Source of the DNA: an uncultured Psychroserpens sp.
GTDB taxonomy: Bacteria > Bacteroidota > Bacteroidia > Flavobacteriales > Flavobacteriaceae
Assembly (NCBI GenBank): GCA_947489585.1
Contig: CANLEE010000003.1
Coordinates: 186,001 to 250,000, forward strand
Length of the DNA: 64,000 bases
Direction of reading: 5' to 3'
Shown: positions 20,653-29,555 of the stretch, one piece after another
How positions within the stretch are numbered: position 1 is the first letter of the stretch
How the letters are laid out: every line of letters starts with the position of its first letter
Notes under the pieces: model-generated
Told to the model about the DNA's origin: nothing
Seen by the model: the letters and a program-made list of their open reading frames with translations, nothing else
Databases searched by the model: none
Position numbers and translations under genes: made by a program

Positions 20653-20958
20653 TTACAACCCACCTTCTTTTTCAATTTTATTGCGTATTATTTCTAATAT
20701 TTCTGCTTGGTCTTTAGAGCTTGTTTTTGTCAAAACTTTGCGAGCGGTCTCTATTTTTTTAGCTTGTTCATCTGGGGTCATTAATTCCCATTTTAATTTT
20801 TTAATTATTGGTAAATTACCATAATATTCTTCTATTTCTTCTTGAATAGTTTTCTTGTATTCGCTTAATTCCTCACTAGTCTTAAAACCTACAAAAACAA
20901 TAGGATGTAACTCTTTATTTCTTTGTTCTAATTGTTGTAGTTCTTCTTTTTTATTCAT
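20653..20958 (-). CDS. Small uncharacterised protein (101 aa) in the toxin/immunity array
   Basis: Intact ORF with ATG, upstream and downstream hairpins; no recognised family. Confidence 0.5.
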   Translation of the reverse strand: MNKKEELQQLEQRNKELHPIVFVGFKTSEELSEYKKTIQEEIEEYYGNLPIIKKLKWELMTPDEQAKKIETARKVLTKTSSKDQAEILEIIRNKIEKEGGL

Positions 20959-21005
20959 AGTTATTTTTCTTTTAATATAGAAACTAGCGATAATATTGAT
21001 CTAAA

Positions 21006-21030
21006 AAGCACACATTTAAAATGTGTGCTT
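21006..21030 (-). terminator. Hairpin terminator after ORF 21129-21677
   Basis: Inverted repeat AAGCACACATTT / AAATGTGTGCTT. Confidence 0.65.
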
Positions 21031-21128
21031 AATTGTCTTTAGTATTTGCTCAAGTAATAAATTCGCACTATTATATTATTAAATTTACCCCTATTTGTAA
21101 AGAGTAACAAAATTCATAACTTTTGGTA

Positions 21129-21677
21129 CTAAATAGTTCGATAAACAAGTTTTTTCCTATCTATTTTTAAATGAAATTTTGTTGAACTCACCTCTATTTC
21201 AGATATAGGAGAATCTTGAACTTGAAATACTGTTTTGTCTACTTGTTCTACTTTTGTATATATTTTTCCTTGTAATCCATTTTCTACAGACTCCATAGCA
21301 TTAGGAGTAGGTACATACTCAAGAATTATTTCAACTACATATTCAAAGTCTTCTGAGTCTATATAAGTTTTATCCCTGTATTTTAAAACATCGTTTCTTC
21401 TAATATCCTTTTGATCTAGTCCACTATAATCATCCTCTTCTATTATTTCTGATTGGAAACCTTTAGATAACGCCCCATACAAAAATAAAGCCCTTGGATA
21501 ATTATCCTTAAAAGCAATAATTGTAGCTTCAACTATTTTATCTAATGATTCCTCTCTAAGGAATTTTCTAAATTTAGACTTTTCGTCATTCCATCTAGTT
21601 TCATATGGGCTTGTTGCATCCAATACTGGAATATATCTATCCCATAGAAAACCTAAATTAATTTCTGTTATTTCCAT
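21129..21677 (-). CDS. Uncharacterised acidic protein (182 aa), candidate immunity protein
   Basis: Intact ORF in an array of small genes downstream of a polymorphic toxin; no recognised family. Confidence 0.5.
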   Translation of the reverse strand: MEITEINLGFLWDRYIPVLDATSPYETRWNDEKSKFRKFLREESLDKIVEATIIAFKDNYPRALFLYGALSKGFQSEIIEEDDYSGLDQKDIRRNDVLKYRDKTYIDSEDFEYVVEIILEYVPTPNAMESVENGLQGKIYTKVEQVDKTVFQVQDSPISEIEVSSTKFHLKIDRKKLVYRTI

Positions 21678-21798
21678 AAGGCTGTTCTTTTAAAATTATC
21701 TGTATTGTTTCTTGGTTTCCACCGAGAAGATAACCTCTTTTTCAATTTGTCCGTCTTAAATATCTTAAATAGGATCTACTAATTTACACTCTAAAATA

Positions 21799-21830
21799 CA
21801 AAACCTACAATGTATTTATTGTAGGTTTTG
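21799..21830 (-). terminator. Hairpin terminator after ORF 21895-22157
   Basis: Perfect 13-bp stem CAAAACCTACAAT / ATTGTAGGTTTTG, 6-nt loop. Confidence 0.75.
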
Positions 21831-21894
21831 TTTCTTTACTATTATCGTCACTTGTCACAAACGAACGCTAACAAGAGTTGTAAATCTAAACTCA

Positions 21895-22157
21895 CTATTG
21901 CAAAGGTCTTACTTCTTTTATAAACTCTATAGCATCTTCAATAGAAGCAAATTCCTTTTCTTTTGGAACATGCGCAGGAGAATAATCTACCACTATCTTA
22001 ACATTTTTAATTTCTATCCCTATAGTATTAGTTACTGTATAAAACCCAAGGTCTTCTTCATAATGTTTAGAAGTTCCTATCACTAATTTTTTTTATCGAT
22101 AAAAAACCCATGATAACCTAAGTTTTCTAATTCTTGTTTAATTAAATTTAAATCCAT
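21895..22157 (-). CDS. Small candidate immunity protein split by a frame change at an A8 run (or pseudogene)
   Basis: ATG at 22157 gives MDLNLIKQELENLGYHGFFIDKKN*; a -1 slip on A8 joins it to LVIGTSKHYEEDLGFYTVTNTIGIEIKNVKIVVDYSPAHVPKEKEFASIEDAIEFIKEVRPLQ*. Confidence 0.45.
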
Positions 22158-22230
22158 ATTTCTTAATTTTTTATTCTTGCAAAATGATTATAACTACCTT
22201 TTCAAAAGTATTCAAAGTCCTCTATTTTCA

Positions 22231-22413
22231 TTATGGCTTCAACCCCAAACTCTTCACCAAAGCCATAGTTTTTTCCCATGGATCTCTTAGAATAACTTTA
22301 CCATCTTCTACTCTATCTACAATTACTGCGTGTCGGTTTTTTTTAGGTGGTTTTAAGGTTGCAATCCACGGCTTACGATTTTGAGAAAGTATCTCTATAA
22401 TTACAAAAGCCAT
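22231..22413 (-). pseudogene. Orphan C-terminal fragment of a papain/C39-like toxin domain
   Basis: NRHAVIVDRVEDGKVILRDPWE resembles the His/Asp half of C39/papain-like peptidases. Frame is closed just upstream at about 22440 and no Cys half is present. Confidence 0.45.
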
Positions 22414-22436
22414 AGTTTTTATGCTATGGCTTTTGT
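22403..22436 (-). terminator. Hairpin terminator after the Imm35-like gene
   Basis: Perfect 13-bp stem ACAAAAGCCATAG / CTATGGCTTTTGT, 8-nt loop. Confidence 0.75.
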
Positions 22437-22488
22437 CTGTTTAATCTCGGATTATAAATCAACGTAATTGAGATTTACAAACTTAATT

Positions 22489-22824
22489 TTACTCATGACT
22501 ATACCTTTCCTCTTCAGGATACCAATAGAGATCTAAGCTTGGTTGTAGTGTTCCGTTTTCATAGGCTTCAAAATAATATTCTTTAGGATAAGCGGTACCA
22601 AAACTCACCACTCTGCCTGTTTCTTTCTCTACTAAAAAAGGACCGCTTGGTACATGATAACTAAACTCTCCTGTTTCAAAATGACGTTTACTATCATAGA
22701 AATATATATTTCCATATGGTTTTTGTATTGTGCGTGAAGGATAAATTATTAGTTCTATATCTTCATTACTCATAAATGATATATAGTGTTCTGCAACCCC
22801 CTGCATTTCTTGTTCTGTTAACAT
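22489..22824 (-). CDS. Imm35/YrhB-like immunity protein
   Basis: Pattern GPFLVEKETGRVVSFGTAYP plus position 12 bp after the toxin gene. Confidence 0.6.
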   Translation of the reverse strand: MLTEQEMQGVAEHYISFMSNEDIELIIYPSRTIQKPYGNIYFYDSKRHFETGEFSYHVPSGPFLVEKETGRVVSFGTAYPKEYYFEAYENGTLQPSLDLYWYPEEERYSHE

Positions 22825-22836
22825 AGTTTTTTAATT

Positions 22837-25509
22837 TTAATTTGTTTTTAAATATTGAAATTCCTTGTAATGTTTAAATGGGAAGATAGCATCTTTTCCA
22901 ATTTGTCCATCTTTGTGTAATATCTTTCCCCCTTTTTTTATAACATTAAAAACATGACCATCTGTACTAGCTCCTATAAGACTTCCAATTGTTTGTAATT
23001 CCCTTTCTTTAATACCATAAATAATGCCACGTTCCCCTTCTTGCATTATATCAACTAATACTGGCAATTTAGTAGAATTAAATTTTCCATCATATTTTTT
23101 TTCTAAAATTTTAACATCCAATCTTTTAACGGGTTTGGCTTTCGTGATTTTTCCTGTTCTTAAATATTCTTCGACAGCTTCTACTACACTTACACAATTC
23201 TTATTGCCTATTTGCACTACTGCACCATTTACAATTTCATGATTAAAGTGCGGTAATACTTCATCTAAATATTTAAGTGCATTCTTTGCTGTGATTTCAA
23301 TTTTAGCTAATCTTGCTGCACTAGCTAAAAACCTATCTGCATTTCTTATGACTCCAGCGTTATCTGACATTCCAGCTAACCGAACAAGTTCATCTAAATA
23401 CTCATCTAGATGTCTCCCGCTGAGTTTTTGTAATGCTCTATGTAATTGCCTAGCTACTATTTTTGCTTTGCCATAAGCAATCACTACACCTTTATAAATA
23501 GCCGCCATCGTGTCCCCTCCGCCTTTAACAAATATAACACCTAGTTTTTGTAATTTTTCGGCCTTCCTTAATTCTGGTATTGATTTAAAACCTTTCTTTA
23601 GTATTTCTAAACCTGTTTTATTAAAGTTGGGGATTTCTAAACTACCAATGGCTTTGGTGGTTAAATCTTTTACTTTTTTATAAACCTCTGGATTGGTTAT
23701 GGTTTTTCCTGTTACCTGCAATAACTCGGCTCCAGAGCTTATCATTTTTGGTCCGTAAGTTGTCACCGCTTTTATAGCTACTGGGCTAAACGTAACTAAA
23801 CCGCCTATGTTATAAATTTTTTCCCAGCTTTCTAAAAATTCTGCACCTCCTTTTAATCTCTTAATATTGTTTTTTTCGCTCTGTATAACGATATCTGTAG
23901 TAGCTAAGCCCATATCTGCTATGGCTGCATATAATAACAATGATCCTGCACCAGAATATATGGTCGCTGCACCAGCTATAATCATAAGCACATTAACACC
24001 TAAGCGTATGCCTTCGTTAACCTTCTCCCATTCTTTAACATCTGAAGCGTGCTTAACAAATAATGCAGGAGCATTGACTGTAATAGGCTCTCCCTTATCA
24101 TCATATTGCGTAAACTTTACTACATCTAAAGGGTTAAAATACCCTATTTCGTTATAACCACTACGAAATTTGTATAAGTTACTAACGCCACCATTTTGAT
24201 TAAAGTTTTCACCATGGTCTTCTTTAATTTCCCATTTATTAGTTAGATATACTTTATTTTTGTTCTCGTCTGAATTTGAAAAAAAGATATTACTATCTAA
24301 AGTATACTCTAATTCGTAATCAACCCTACGTCCACTCACGCTTACAAAACTACCTGTTGCATTGCCTTGATGGAAATACGCTCCAGAGTTTTCAAACACA
24401 GCCACACTAGAATCGCCCTCGTATAATTGTACATAAGAATTAAGTAGCGTTGCAAAAAAATCTTTATTAGTGGGTTCAAAAGTATTATTGCCATCGCTAA
24501 ACGTTTCAGAATAAGGATAGAACCCTAAGTTGGTGCCATCATCTAGCCCATCATATACTTGTATAACTAATGATTGATCTTCTAAAAACTTGCCCATACA
24601 ATACTTTGGGCTCATAAGTGTCAATGTATTGATCACATAGAAGCTAGCATCAGAGCCGTCGTCATAATCTACAAACATCATAAAATGTGTCCAAAGCAAT
24701 TCGTCTGGGAGCCTAAACGGATTTTTTACCTCCTCTTCATCATAATTTCGTTTCATAAAAAAAGGAAGGTTATCGTATAAATACACTAATGTTTCTATAT
24801 CGCTAGCATTCTTAAACTCGCTTAAAATTTCTTCATAAATAGCGCCTTTAAGGTCATTAGCGGCTTCTTTCCCGTAGGTTTTTTCAACAAAGAAAAATAC
24901 TGACCCTGCACTAACTTCTTTTAATTTTAGCGCAATGTGTCTATTCTTAGTTGAATAACTATTACCGTAGTTATCAATTCCTTCTTCCGAATCTTTATAG
25001 AAAATATAATAGCTGAAACTAATTAAGTTATCATCTTTATTATAGTGTATATAGTACCCATTTTTATAGGTATCATTATCTATATAACATATTGTACGGT
25101 TTAATTGTAGGCTTTTAGATAGGCTTTTATAAAATAATTCTTCAACATCCTGTAATAATTGTTCTCCTGTTGCTGATGTATTATTTAGGAAAATTTTATT
25201 TTGAGCCACTGCAAGGTTATCAATTTCCACCTTTCTGTTTTCTATCGTCTCTTCTTTTTGTTTTCTAGCATAGGCATCGGTATCAACGTAGTTTTTGGCA
25301 TTGAATTTATTGTTTTCAAAATACGCAGAACTTAAGTGACTTATCAAATGCTTTACATTAATAGGTGAAAAAAACGTGAAACGATCCTCATGTTTACATT
25401 CTGAAACATCAGTTGGAATACCTAATTTAGAAACCTTATGTGTATCAATATGTTCTTGGCCTTTCTCTACATCTGAGCCAGGTGGTGTATGAAATTTTAT
25501 AGTTTTCAT
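22837..25509 (-). CDS. Polymorphic toxin candidate: unknown N-terminus, hydrophobic pre-toxin-like segment, C-terminal papain-fold toxin domain
   Basis: C-terminus has NCVSVVEAVEEYLRTGK ... GHVFNVIKKGGKILHKDGQ, a Cys...His...Asp order as in papain-like toxin domains. Track ORF starts at 25593; the ATG at 25509 (MKTIKFHTPPGSDVEKGQ) is preferred because it lies after the 25528-25558 hairpin. Confidence 0.65.
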   Translation of the reverse strand: MKTIKFHTPPGSDVEKGQEHIDTHKVSKLGIPTDVSECKHEDRFTFFSPINVKHLISHLSSAYFENNKFNAKNYVDTDAYARKQKEETIENRKVEIDNLAVAQNKIFLNNTSATGEQLLQDVEELFYKSLSKSLQLNRTICYIDNDTYKNGYYIHYNKDDNLISFSYYIFYKDSEEGIDNYGNSYSTKNRHIALKLKEVSAGSVFFFVEKTYGKEAANDLKGAIYEEILSEFKNASDIETLVYLYDNLPFFMKRNYDEEEVKNPFRLPDELLWTHFMMFVDYDDGSDASFYVINTLTLMSPKYCMGKFLEDQSLVIQVYDGLDDGTNLGFYPYSETFSDGNNTFEPTNKDFFATLLNSYVQLYEGDSSVAVFENSGAYFHQGNATGSFVSVSGRRVDYELEYTLDSNIFFSNSDENKNKVYLTNKWEIKEDHGENFNQNGGVSNLYKFRSGYNEIGYFNPLDVVKFTQYDDKGEPITVNAPALFVKHASDVKEWEKVNEGIRLGVNVLMIIAGAATIYSGAGSLLLYAAIADMGLATTDIVIQSEKNNIKRLKGGAEFLESWEKIYNIGGLVTFSPVAIKAVTTYGPKMISSGAELLQVTGKTITNPEVYKKVKDLTTKAIGSLEIPNFNKTGLEILKKGFKSIPELRKAEKLQKLGVIFVKGGGDTMAAIYKGVVIAYGKAKIVARQLHRALQKLSGRHLDEYLDELVRLAGMSDNAGVIRNADRFLASAARLAKIEITAKNALKYLDEVLPHFNHEIVNGAVVQIGNKNCVSVVEAVEEYLRTGKITKAKPVKRLDVKILEKKYDGKFNSTKLPVLVDIMQEGERGIIYGIKERELQTIGSLIGASTDGHVFNVIKKGGKILHKDGQIGKDAIFPFKHYKEFQYLKTN

Positions 25510-25527
25510 ATTTAAAAAGGTTTTAGT

Positions 25528-25558
25528 AAAAAAGGTGGTGGGTTCCACCACCTTTTTT
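25528..25558 (-). terminator. Strong hairpin between the 1214-aa gene and the toxin gene
   Basis: Perfect 13-bp stem AAAAAAGGTGGTG / CACCACCTTTTTT with 5-nt loop and T-rich tail. Confidence 0.75.
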
Positions 25559-25567
25559 GTTAATACA

Positions 25568-28500
25568 TTAGTTAGAATATAAAGTCGTCTCACTCACGCT
25601 TGGCGAGGTCAATTGTGCGTCATCTAATGTAAATGATGTCTCCGTTTCTAACTGTTCTGGGTTTTCACAATTTTCTGGTTCACTCTCTGGGAATATAGGT
25701 AGTGCTTGTTCTACTTCTAATCCAGCAGATTTTGCTTGTAAAATGGTAAGCGTCGTTGGGATTCTAGTAATCCAGTAGTTACCCTGAGGTACACCAGTTG
25801 GTTCTTGCATTTCTTGAGTGATACTCATATAAAGCGGATCTCCAATAATTGGTGTTTCTCCACCCATCCATACGTCTCCTGTTTCTAAGAAGTACTGTAC
25901 AGCTTCTTCAAAACCAGGTTTAACAGTTACAATAACTCTTGCAAGACCAGCCTGTAAAAAGCTTCTAAATAAGGCGTCTGCATTTTCAGATAAATACATC
26001 TCTTGCCAGTCCTTGCGGTCTGCCCAGAAGTAAGGATAGAATGTGTAATCTTTTATACTCCACTCAAAGGCTTGCTCTAAGAATTTTGCTTTTGCCGTAT
26101 ACTTATCTAAATCATCGCTGAGGTTAACTTTAAAGTTTTGCATCTCATCACCATCGGTAAAATCTTTCCCTAAATCACTTAGATAATTTTGTAACAAGTA
26201 AGCAATACAATTATGCTTAAGAACATCGCTTTCAATAATACGGTAAAAATTACCCATAGTATCTTTTTGCTCTGCTGCTTTAGCTGCTTGTTGTGCCTCT
26301 ATTGCTGCTACTTCTTCATTATGAGCATCTAGAGCTGTTTGATATGCTTCAATAATCACATTAAAGTTCTCTAGTTTCCAAGCATTAATTAAGGCTTGAG
26401 ATGGCTCACAACTAAGCTCTAAATTAACTTCAAAAGACTTAACGTTACGTCCGCTTGTTGTGTACGAGAAGTTATCTGATACATTTAAGCCCGTTACTGT
26501 ATTATTACCTCTTTTAGAACGCTGACTTCTATGAGCACTAAAGTTTAAAGTGCTTCCTTTTAAGTTTGAAATTTGCATAGAAAAAGGACGTCTTCTTCCG
26601 TTTCTTCCTCTTCGGTGCTCTTCTTTACTAAACATCCATCTTAGAACTGCCGATTTAGCAACATAACCTTCTTCTATTTGAAGCGGCTCACTACTAAAGT
26701 TCCAGTTATGTTTAGCTCTTGGGCTACCATTAACCTTAATAAGCTGTTGTTTATTTTGAGGTTCTGCTGTTAACTCTACACCATATTTATCTGCCCAGTA
26801 TATTAACAAGCTTTTTGTTGCTGTTGTTGCGTTGCTCATTTTATGTGGTGCAGGTGCTTTTCTAGGATCAATAGGCGCTGTTAACGTGTGTCCTGCTGTA
26901 GCAATAGCCAAACGGTGTAACTTAGCCGGTTCTGGAATCATAAATTCGAACATCGTTCGTTTACCGTAGTTATAGATTTGATTTTTCATTTTCTTATCTA
27001 CCCACCTGTAAACTCCAGTAATATGTTCGGGGCGTTCTATGTTTTCACCTATTCCACCTCTATTGTCATATTCATGTACGTTTGTCAATGAGACTTCTTG
27101 AATAATTTTACTTATTCTTTCTTCTGAAATCTTAGATTGCACACGCTCCATAGCTTTTTCAGTTACTTCTTGAGACTTAGTCACTGCATGTCGGTTGCTG
27201 GTATGTTGTGCATTTGTACTAGCAAAACCAACACCTGTATCAAATTTATAAGCACCAGAGTCATACGAAAAGTTAGCATGAGATTGAAAGCTTCTTTGTT
27301 TATCTAATTCTTTAGCAACTTCGGTTTGCATTTCGGCACGATTTACCTTAGTTGTATCTGATACTTTTTCAATCTCTTGAGATGTGCTTGTTGTAATTGT
27401 ATCTTCAGTTCGCGTTAATTCGTTAATAGACTTATGGCGTAACTCGCTAGCCATTACATTTTCTATATTAGACACTTCTCCAGGTACATATGCATGTACA
27501 CTTTGAGTAACTTTCATATACTCGGCAACACCCAATCGTTTTAAACCAAAATGTTCGCCTCTTACAGGAGTAGGTTCATCTGGGTTAGTATTATCTGGGT
27601 TATCGGTTATAACTGGTTTTAAAATAAGAACGCCAGTATAAGGCCTATTGGTTGCTACCGAACTTAGTTCTAGCTTCGCCTCTCTACCATTAGCAAAGAA
27701 AACTTGAATACTAAACCCACTTATATTATTTATGTTGTTTCTTAAAAAACGAGGAAAATTAATTCTATTGTTAATTACAGATACTGCGCTAATGTTTTTA
27801 GTGTAAGCGCCTGAACTCGTTGTCGCAGAAATAATGGCATTACTAAGGGCCCATGACGAGTTTTCTACATGTATTTGAAACGTAGCATAACCTCTGTTTA
27901 ATCCAAAAAAACCTTGTTTTGTAGCCTTTAAAACATAAGATAAGTTTGGGGTTTGTGTCGAAGTAGAACCGGTTACGGGAACAACGACGCCACCAACATT
28001 AACATACTCATCCTGAGGAAGATTGGTTTGATTTAATGAAATGGTATTGAATGAATCTTCCTGATTAGTAATATCTGAAAGAATATCGTCATAACTGTTG
28101 TGTCTAAATGAAAAACTGTTTGAATCTACTGTTATTTCTGAACCCTTGTCTGTTACTATTACAGCCTTTTTTAAGTCAACATCCTTATCAACACTTTGCC
28201 CAGCATTTGCAAAATTCTCTAAAAAATAGGCTAAAGACTCTTCACTTAATTGACTGTGAATATCATTCCAATCTAATTCATCTTTATAAGAAAATTGAAA
28301 CTCAGGATACTCTAAAAGATCTAATTCATCATATGCTTTTGCAATATCTTCTTCAGATGCTTTAGCATCCTCTAATTCGTCAACAAAATCTTGTTGCTCT
28401 TCATAAGCTAAAATATTGTCTCCTTGCTCTTTTTCATAAGCATCTTTAGCAGTTTTAAGAGCGCTCCCATAATCTGCCCAATACTTAGTCTTTATGCTTT

Positions 28501-29212
28501 CTATTTCAGATTTTAACTGCTTAAGACTATCACTCTCCATTAAAGCATTTTGTTCTTTTTCAAAACCTTCTAAATCTAGAGTTAATAAACTAGTATCTTT
28601 ATTAGATAGCTCTTTGCTTGACAACCTTTTGATTGGTGAAGCCTTTACTTTTCCTAATACTGAAGAAGGAATAATTATCGTAGCATTTGTTGCTGCCTTA
28701 ATAAGATCATCTCCATTTATTTTTTTAAGCTCATCATTAGAATTTAATGTTTGGGCATAACCCATATGTAATGCTTTTAGAATATATGTTAACGCTTCTT
28801 TTATATAAAAATCTTTTTGCGTTAAATATTGATAGATAAGGTTATCCCAAATATTTGATACGGTTTCAGATTCTTTAAGTTTTTCATATTCTTCTTTACA
28901 TGTCGTTAATTCTTCAAGTGAAATTTGATTGTCAGCACTAAGGGACTTTCCAATTTTTACCAGCTCTTTTAATGCTCCATTTTCTAATTCATCTATTGTT
29001 TTTATGGCAGACGCTTCAAAAGTTGAGGTTTCTGATAATAAGACTCGTAGCTTTGTTTGTGTCTCACTAACAGAGACTTCATCAAAAGCTCCTTTAAGCT
29101 TTTCTGACCTTTGAACAAAAGCAAGATTGGTTCTCTTCGTCTCGGCTAAATTGGGGTTTCTAAAACTAACAAACCTAAATAAAGTTTGTTTGTTATTGTT
29201 TTCTGTACTCAT
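25568..29212 (-). CDS. Large uncharacterised cytoplasmic-type protein (1214 aa), first gene of the toxin operon
   Basis: Intact long ORF; no signal peptide; coiled-coil-like N-terminal third, proline/Thr-rich linker (NPDNTNPDEPTPV region), later motif VYRWVDKKMKNQIYNYGKRTMFEFMIPEPA. Confidence 0.7.
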   Translation of the reverse strand: MSTENNNKQTLFRFVSFRNPNLAETKRTNLAFVQRSEKLKGAFDEVSVSETQTKLRVLLSETSTFEASAIKTIDELENGALKELVKIGKSLSADNQISLEELTTCKEEYEKLKESETVSNIWDNLIYQYLTQKDFYIKEALTYILKALHMGYAQTLNSNDELKKINGDDLIKAATNATIIIPSSVLGKVKASPIKRLSSKELSNKDTSLLTLDLEGFEKEQNALMESDSLKQLKSEIESIKTKYWADYGSALKTAKDAYEKEQGDNILAYEEQQDFVDELEDAKASEEDIAKAYDELDLLEYPEFQFSYKDELDWNDIHSQLSEESLAYFLENFANAGQSVDKDVDLKKAVIVTDKGSEITVDSNSFSFRHNSYDDILSDITNQEDSFNTISLNQTNLPQDEYVNVGGVVVPVTGSTSTQTPNLSYVLKATKQGFFGLNRGYATFQIHVENSSWALSNAIISATTSSGAYTKNISAVSVINNRINFPRFLRNNINNISGFSIQVFFANGREAKLELSSVATNRPYTGVLILKPVITDNPDNTNPDEPTPVRGEHFGLKRLGVAEYMKVTQSVHAYVPGEVSNIENVMASELRHKSINELTRTEDTITTSTSQEIEKVSDTTKVNRAEMQTEVAKELDKQRSFQSHANFSYDSGAYKFDTGVGFASTNAQHTSNRHAVTKSQEVTEKAMERVQSKISEERISKIIQEVSLTNVHEYDNRGGIGENIERPEHITGVYRWVDKKMKNQIYNYGKRTMFEFMIPEPAKLHRLAIATAGHTLTAPIDPRKAPAPHKMSNATTATKSLLIYWADKYGVELTAEPQNKQQLIKVNGSPRAKHNWNFSSEPLQIEEGYVAKSAVLRWMFSKEEHRRGRNGRRRPFSMQISNLKGSTLNFSAHRSQRSKRGNNTVTGLNVSDNFSYTTSGRNVKSFEVNLELSCEPSQALINAWKLENFNVIIEAYQTALDAHNEEVAAIEAQQAAKAAEQKDTMGNFYRIIESDVLKHNCIAYLLQNYLSDLGKDFTDGDEMQNFKVNLSDDLDKYTAKAKFLEQAFEWSIKDYTFYPYFWADRKDWQEMYLSENADALFRSFLQAGLARVIVTVKPGFEEAVQYFLETGDVWMGGETPIIGDPLYMSITQEMQEPTGVPQGNYWITRIPTTLTILQAKSAGLEVEQALPIFPESEPENCENPEQLETETSFTLDDAQLTSPSVSETTLYSN

Positions 29213-29472
29213 TGTAAATTGTTTAAAGTTTATACTTGTTTTTTAAGTTCAATTAAGAACTGTTATCATTTCGCTTTTCTAACAGTCTACCTAACTAAAG
29301 CCTTAATAACTAAGGCATAAACTTTCATCGTATTCCAACATGTTGCTGAATACGTAACCATCGTAGATTTTAATAAATTGTTTTTGAATTTAAAATCTGA
29401 ATAAAATGCTAACAAAATCTCACAAATGTTTGATTTTTAACTAATTTTCGTATCTTAGCATTTAAATAGAGT

Positions 29473-29501
29473 ACAAATATAAAACATTTTACAAATTAAA
29501 A
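29473..29501 (-). promoter_or_regulatory. Bacteroidetes-type promoter for the 1214-aa gene operon (minus strand)
   Basis: Minus-strand TATATTTG (complement of CAAATATA at 29473-29480) about 260 nt upstream of the start codon; possible TTTG -33 element upstream. Confidence 0.4.
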
Positions 29502-29530
29502 CAAACAAATTGCAAAATAATTTTGTAAAA
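29482..29530. promoter_or_regulatory. Candidate S24-repressor operator region between divergent genes
   Basis: Exact 9-bp inverted repeat TTTTACAAA (29487-29495) / TTTGTAAAA (29522-29530); second imperfect palindrome TTGCAAAAT-A-ATTTTGTAA (29510-29528). A plus-strand TAATTTTG -7 box (29518-29525) overlaps it. Confidence 0.45.
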
Positions 29531-29555
29531 AGTTATATTTAATAACATTCACATT

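Noticed and set aside
25510-25593. Upstream extension of the toxin ORF (MRRLYILTNVLTKK...)
   Set aside because: Would place the start inside the previous gene and read through the 25528-25558 hairpin; ATG at 25509 is more plausible.
18078-29212. Complete prophage
   Set aside because: Lysis genes and an S24 repressor are present but no integrase, terminase, portal, capsid or tail genes are visible in the window.
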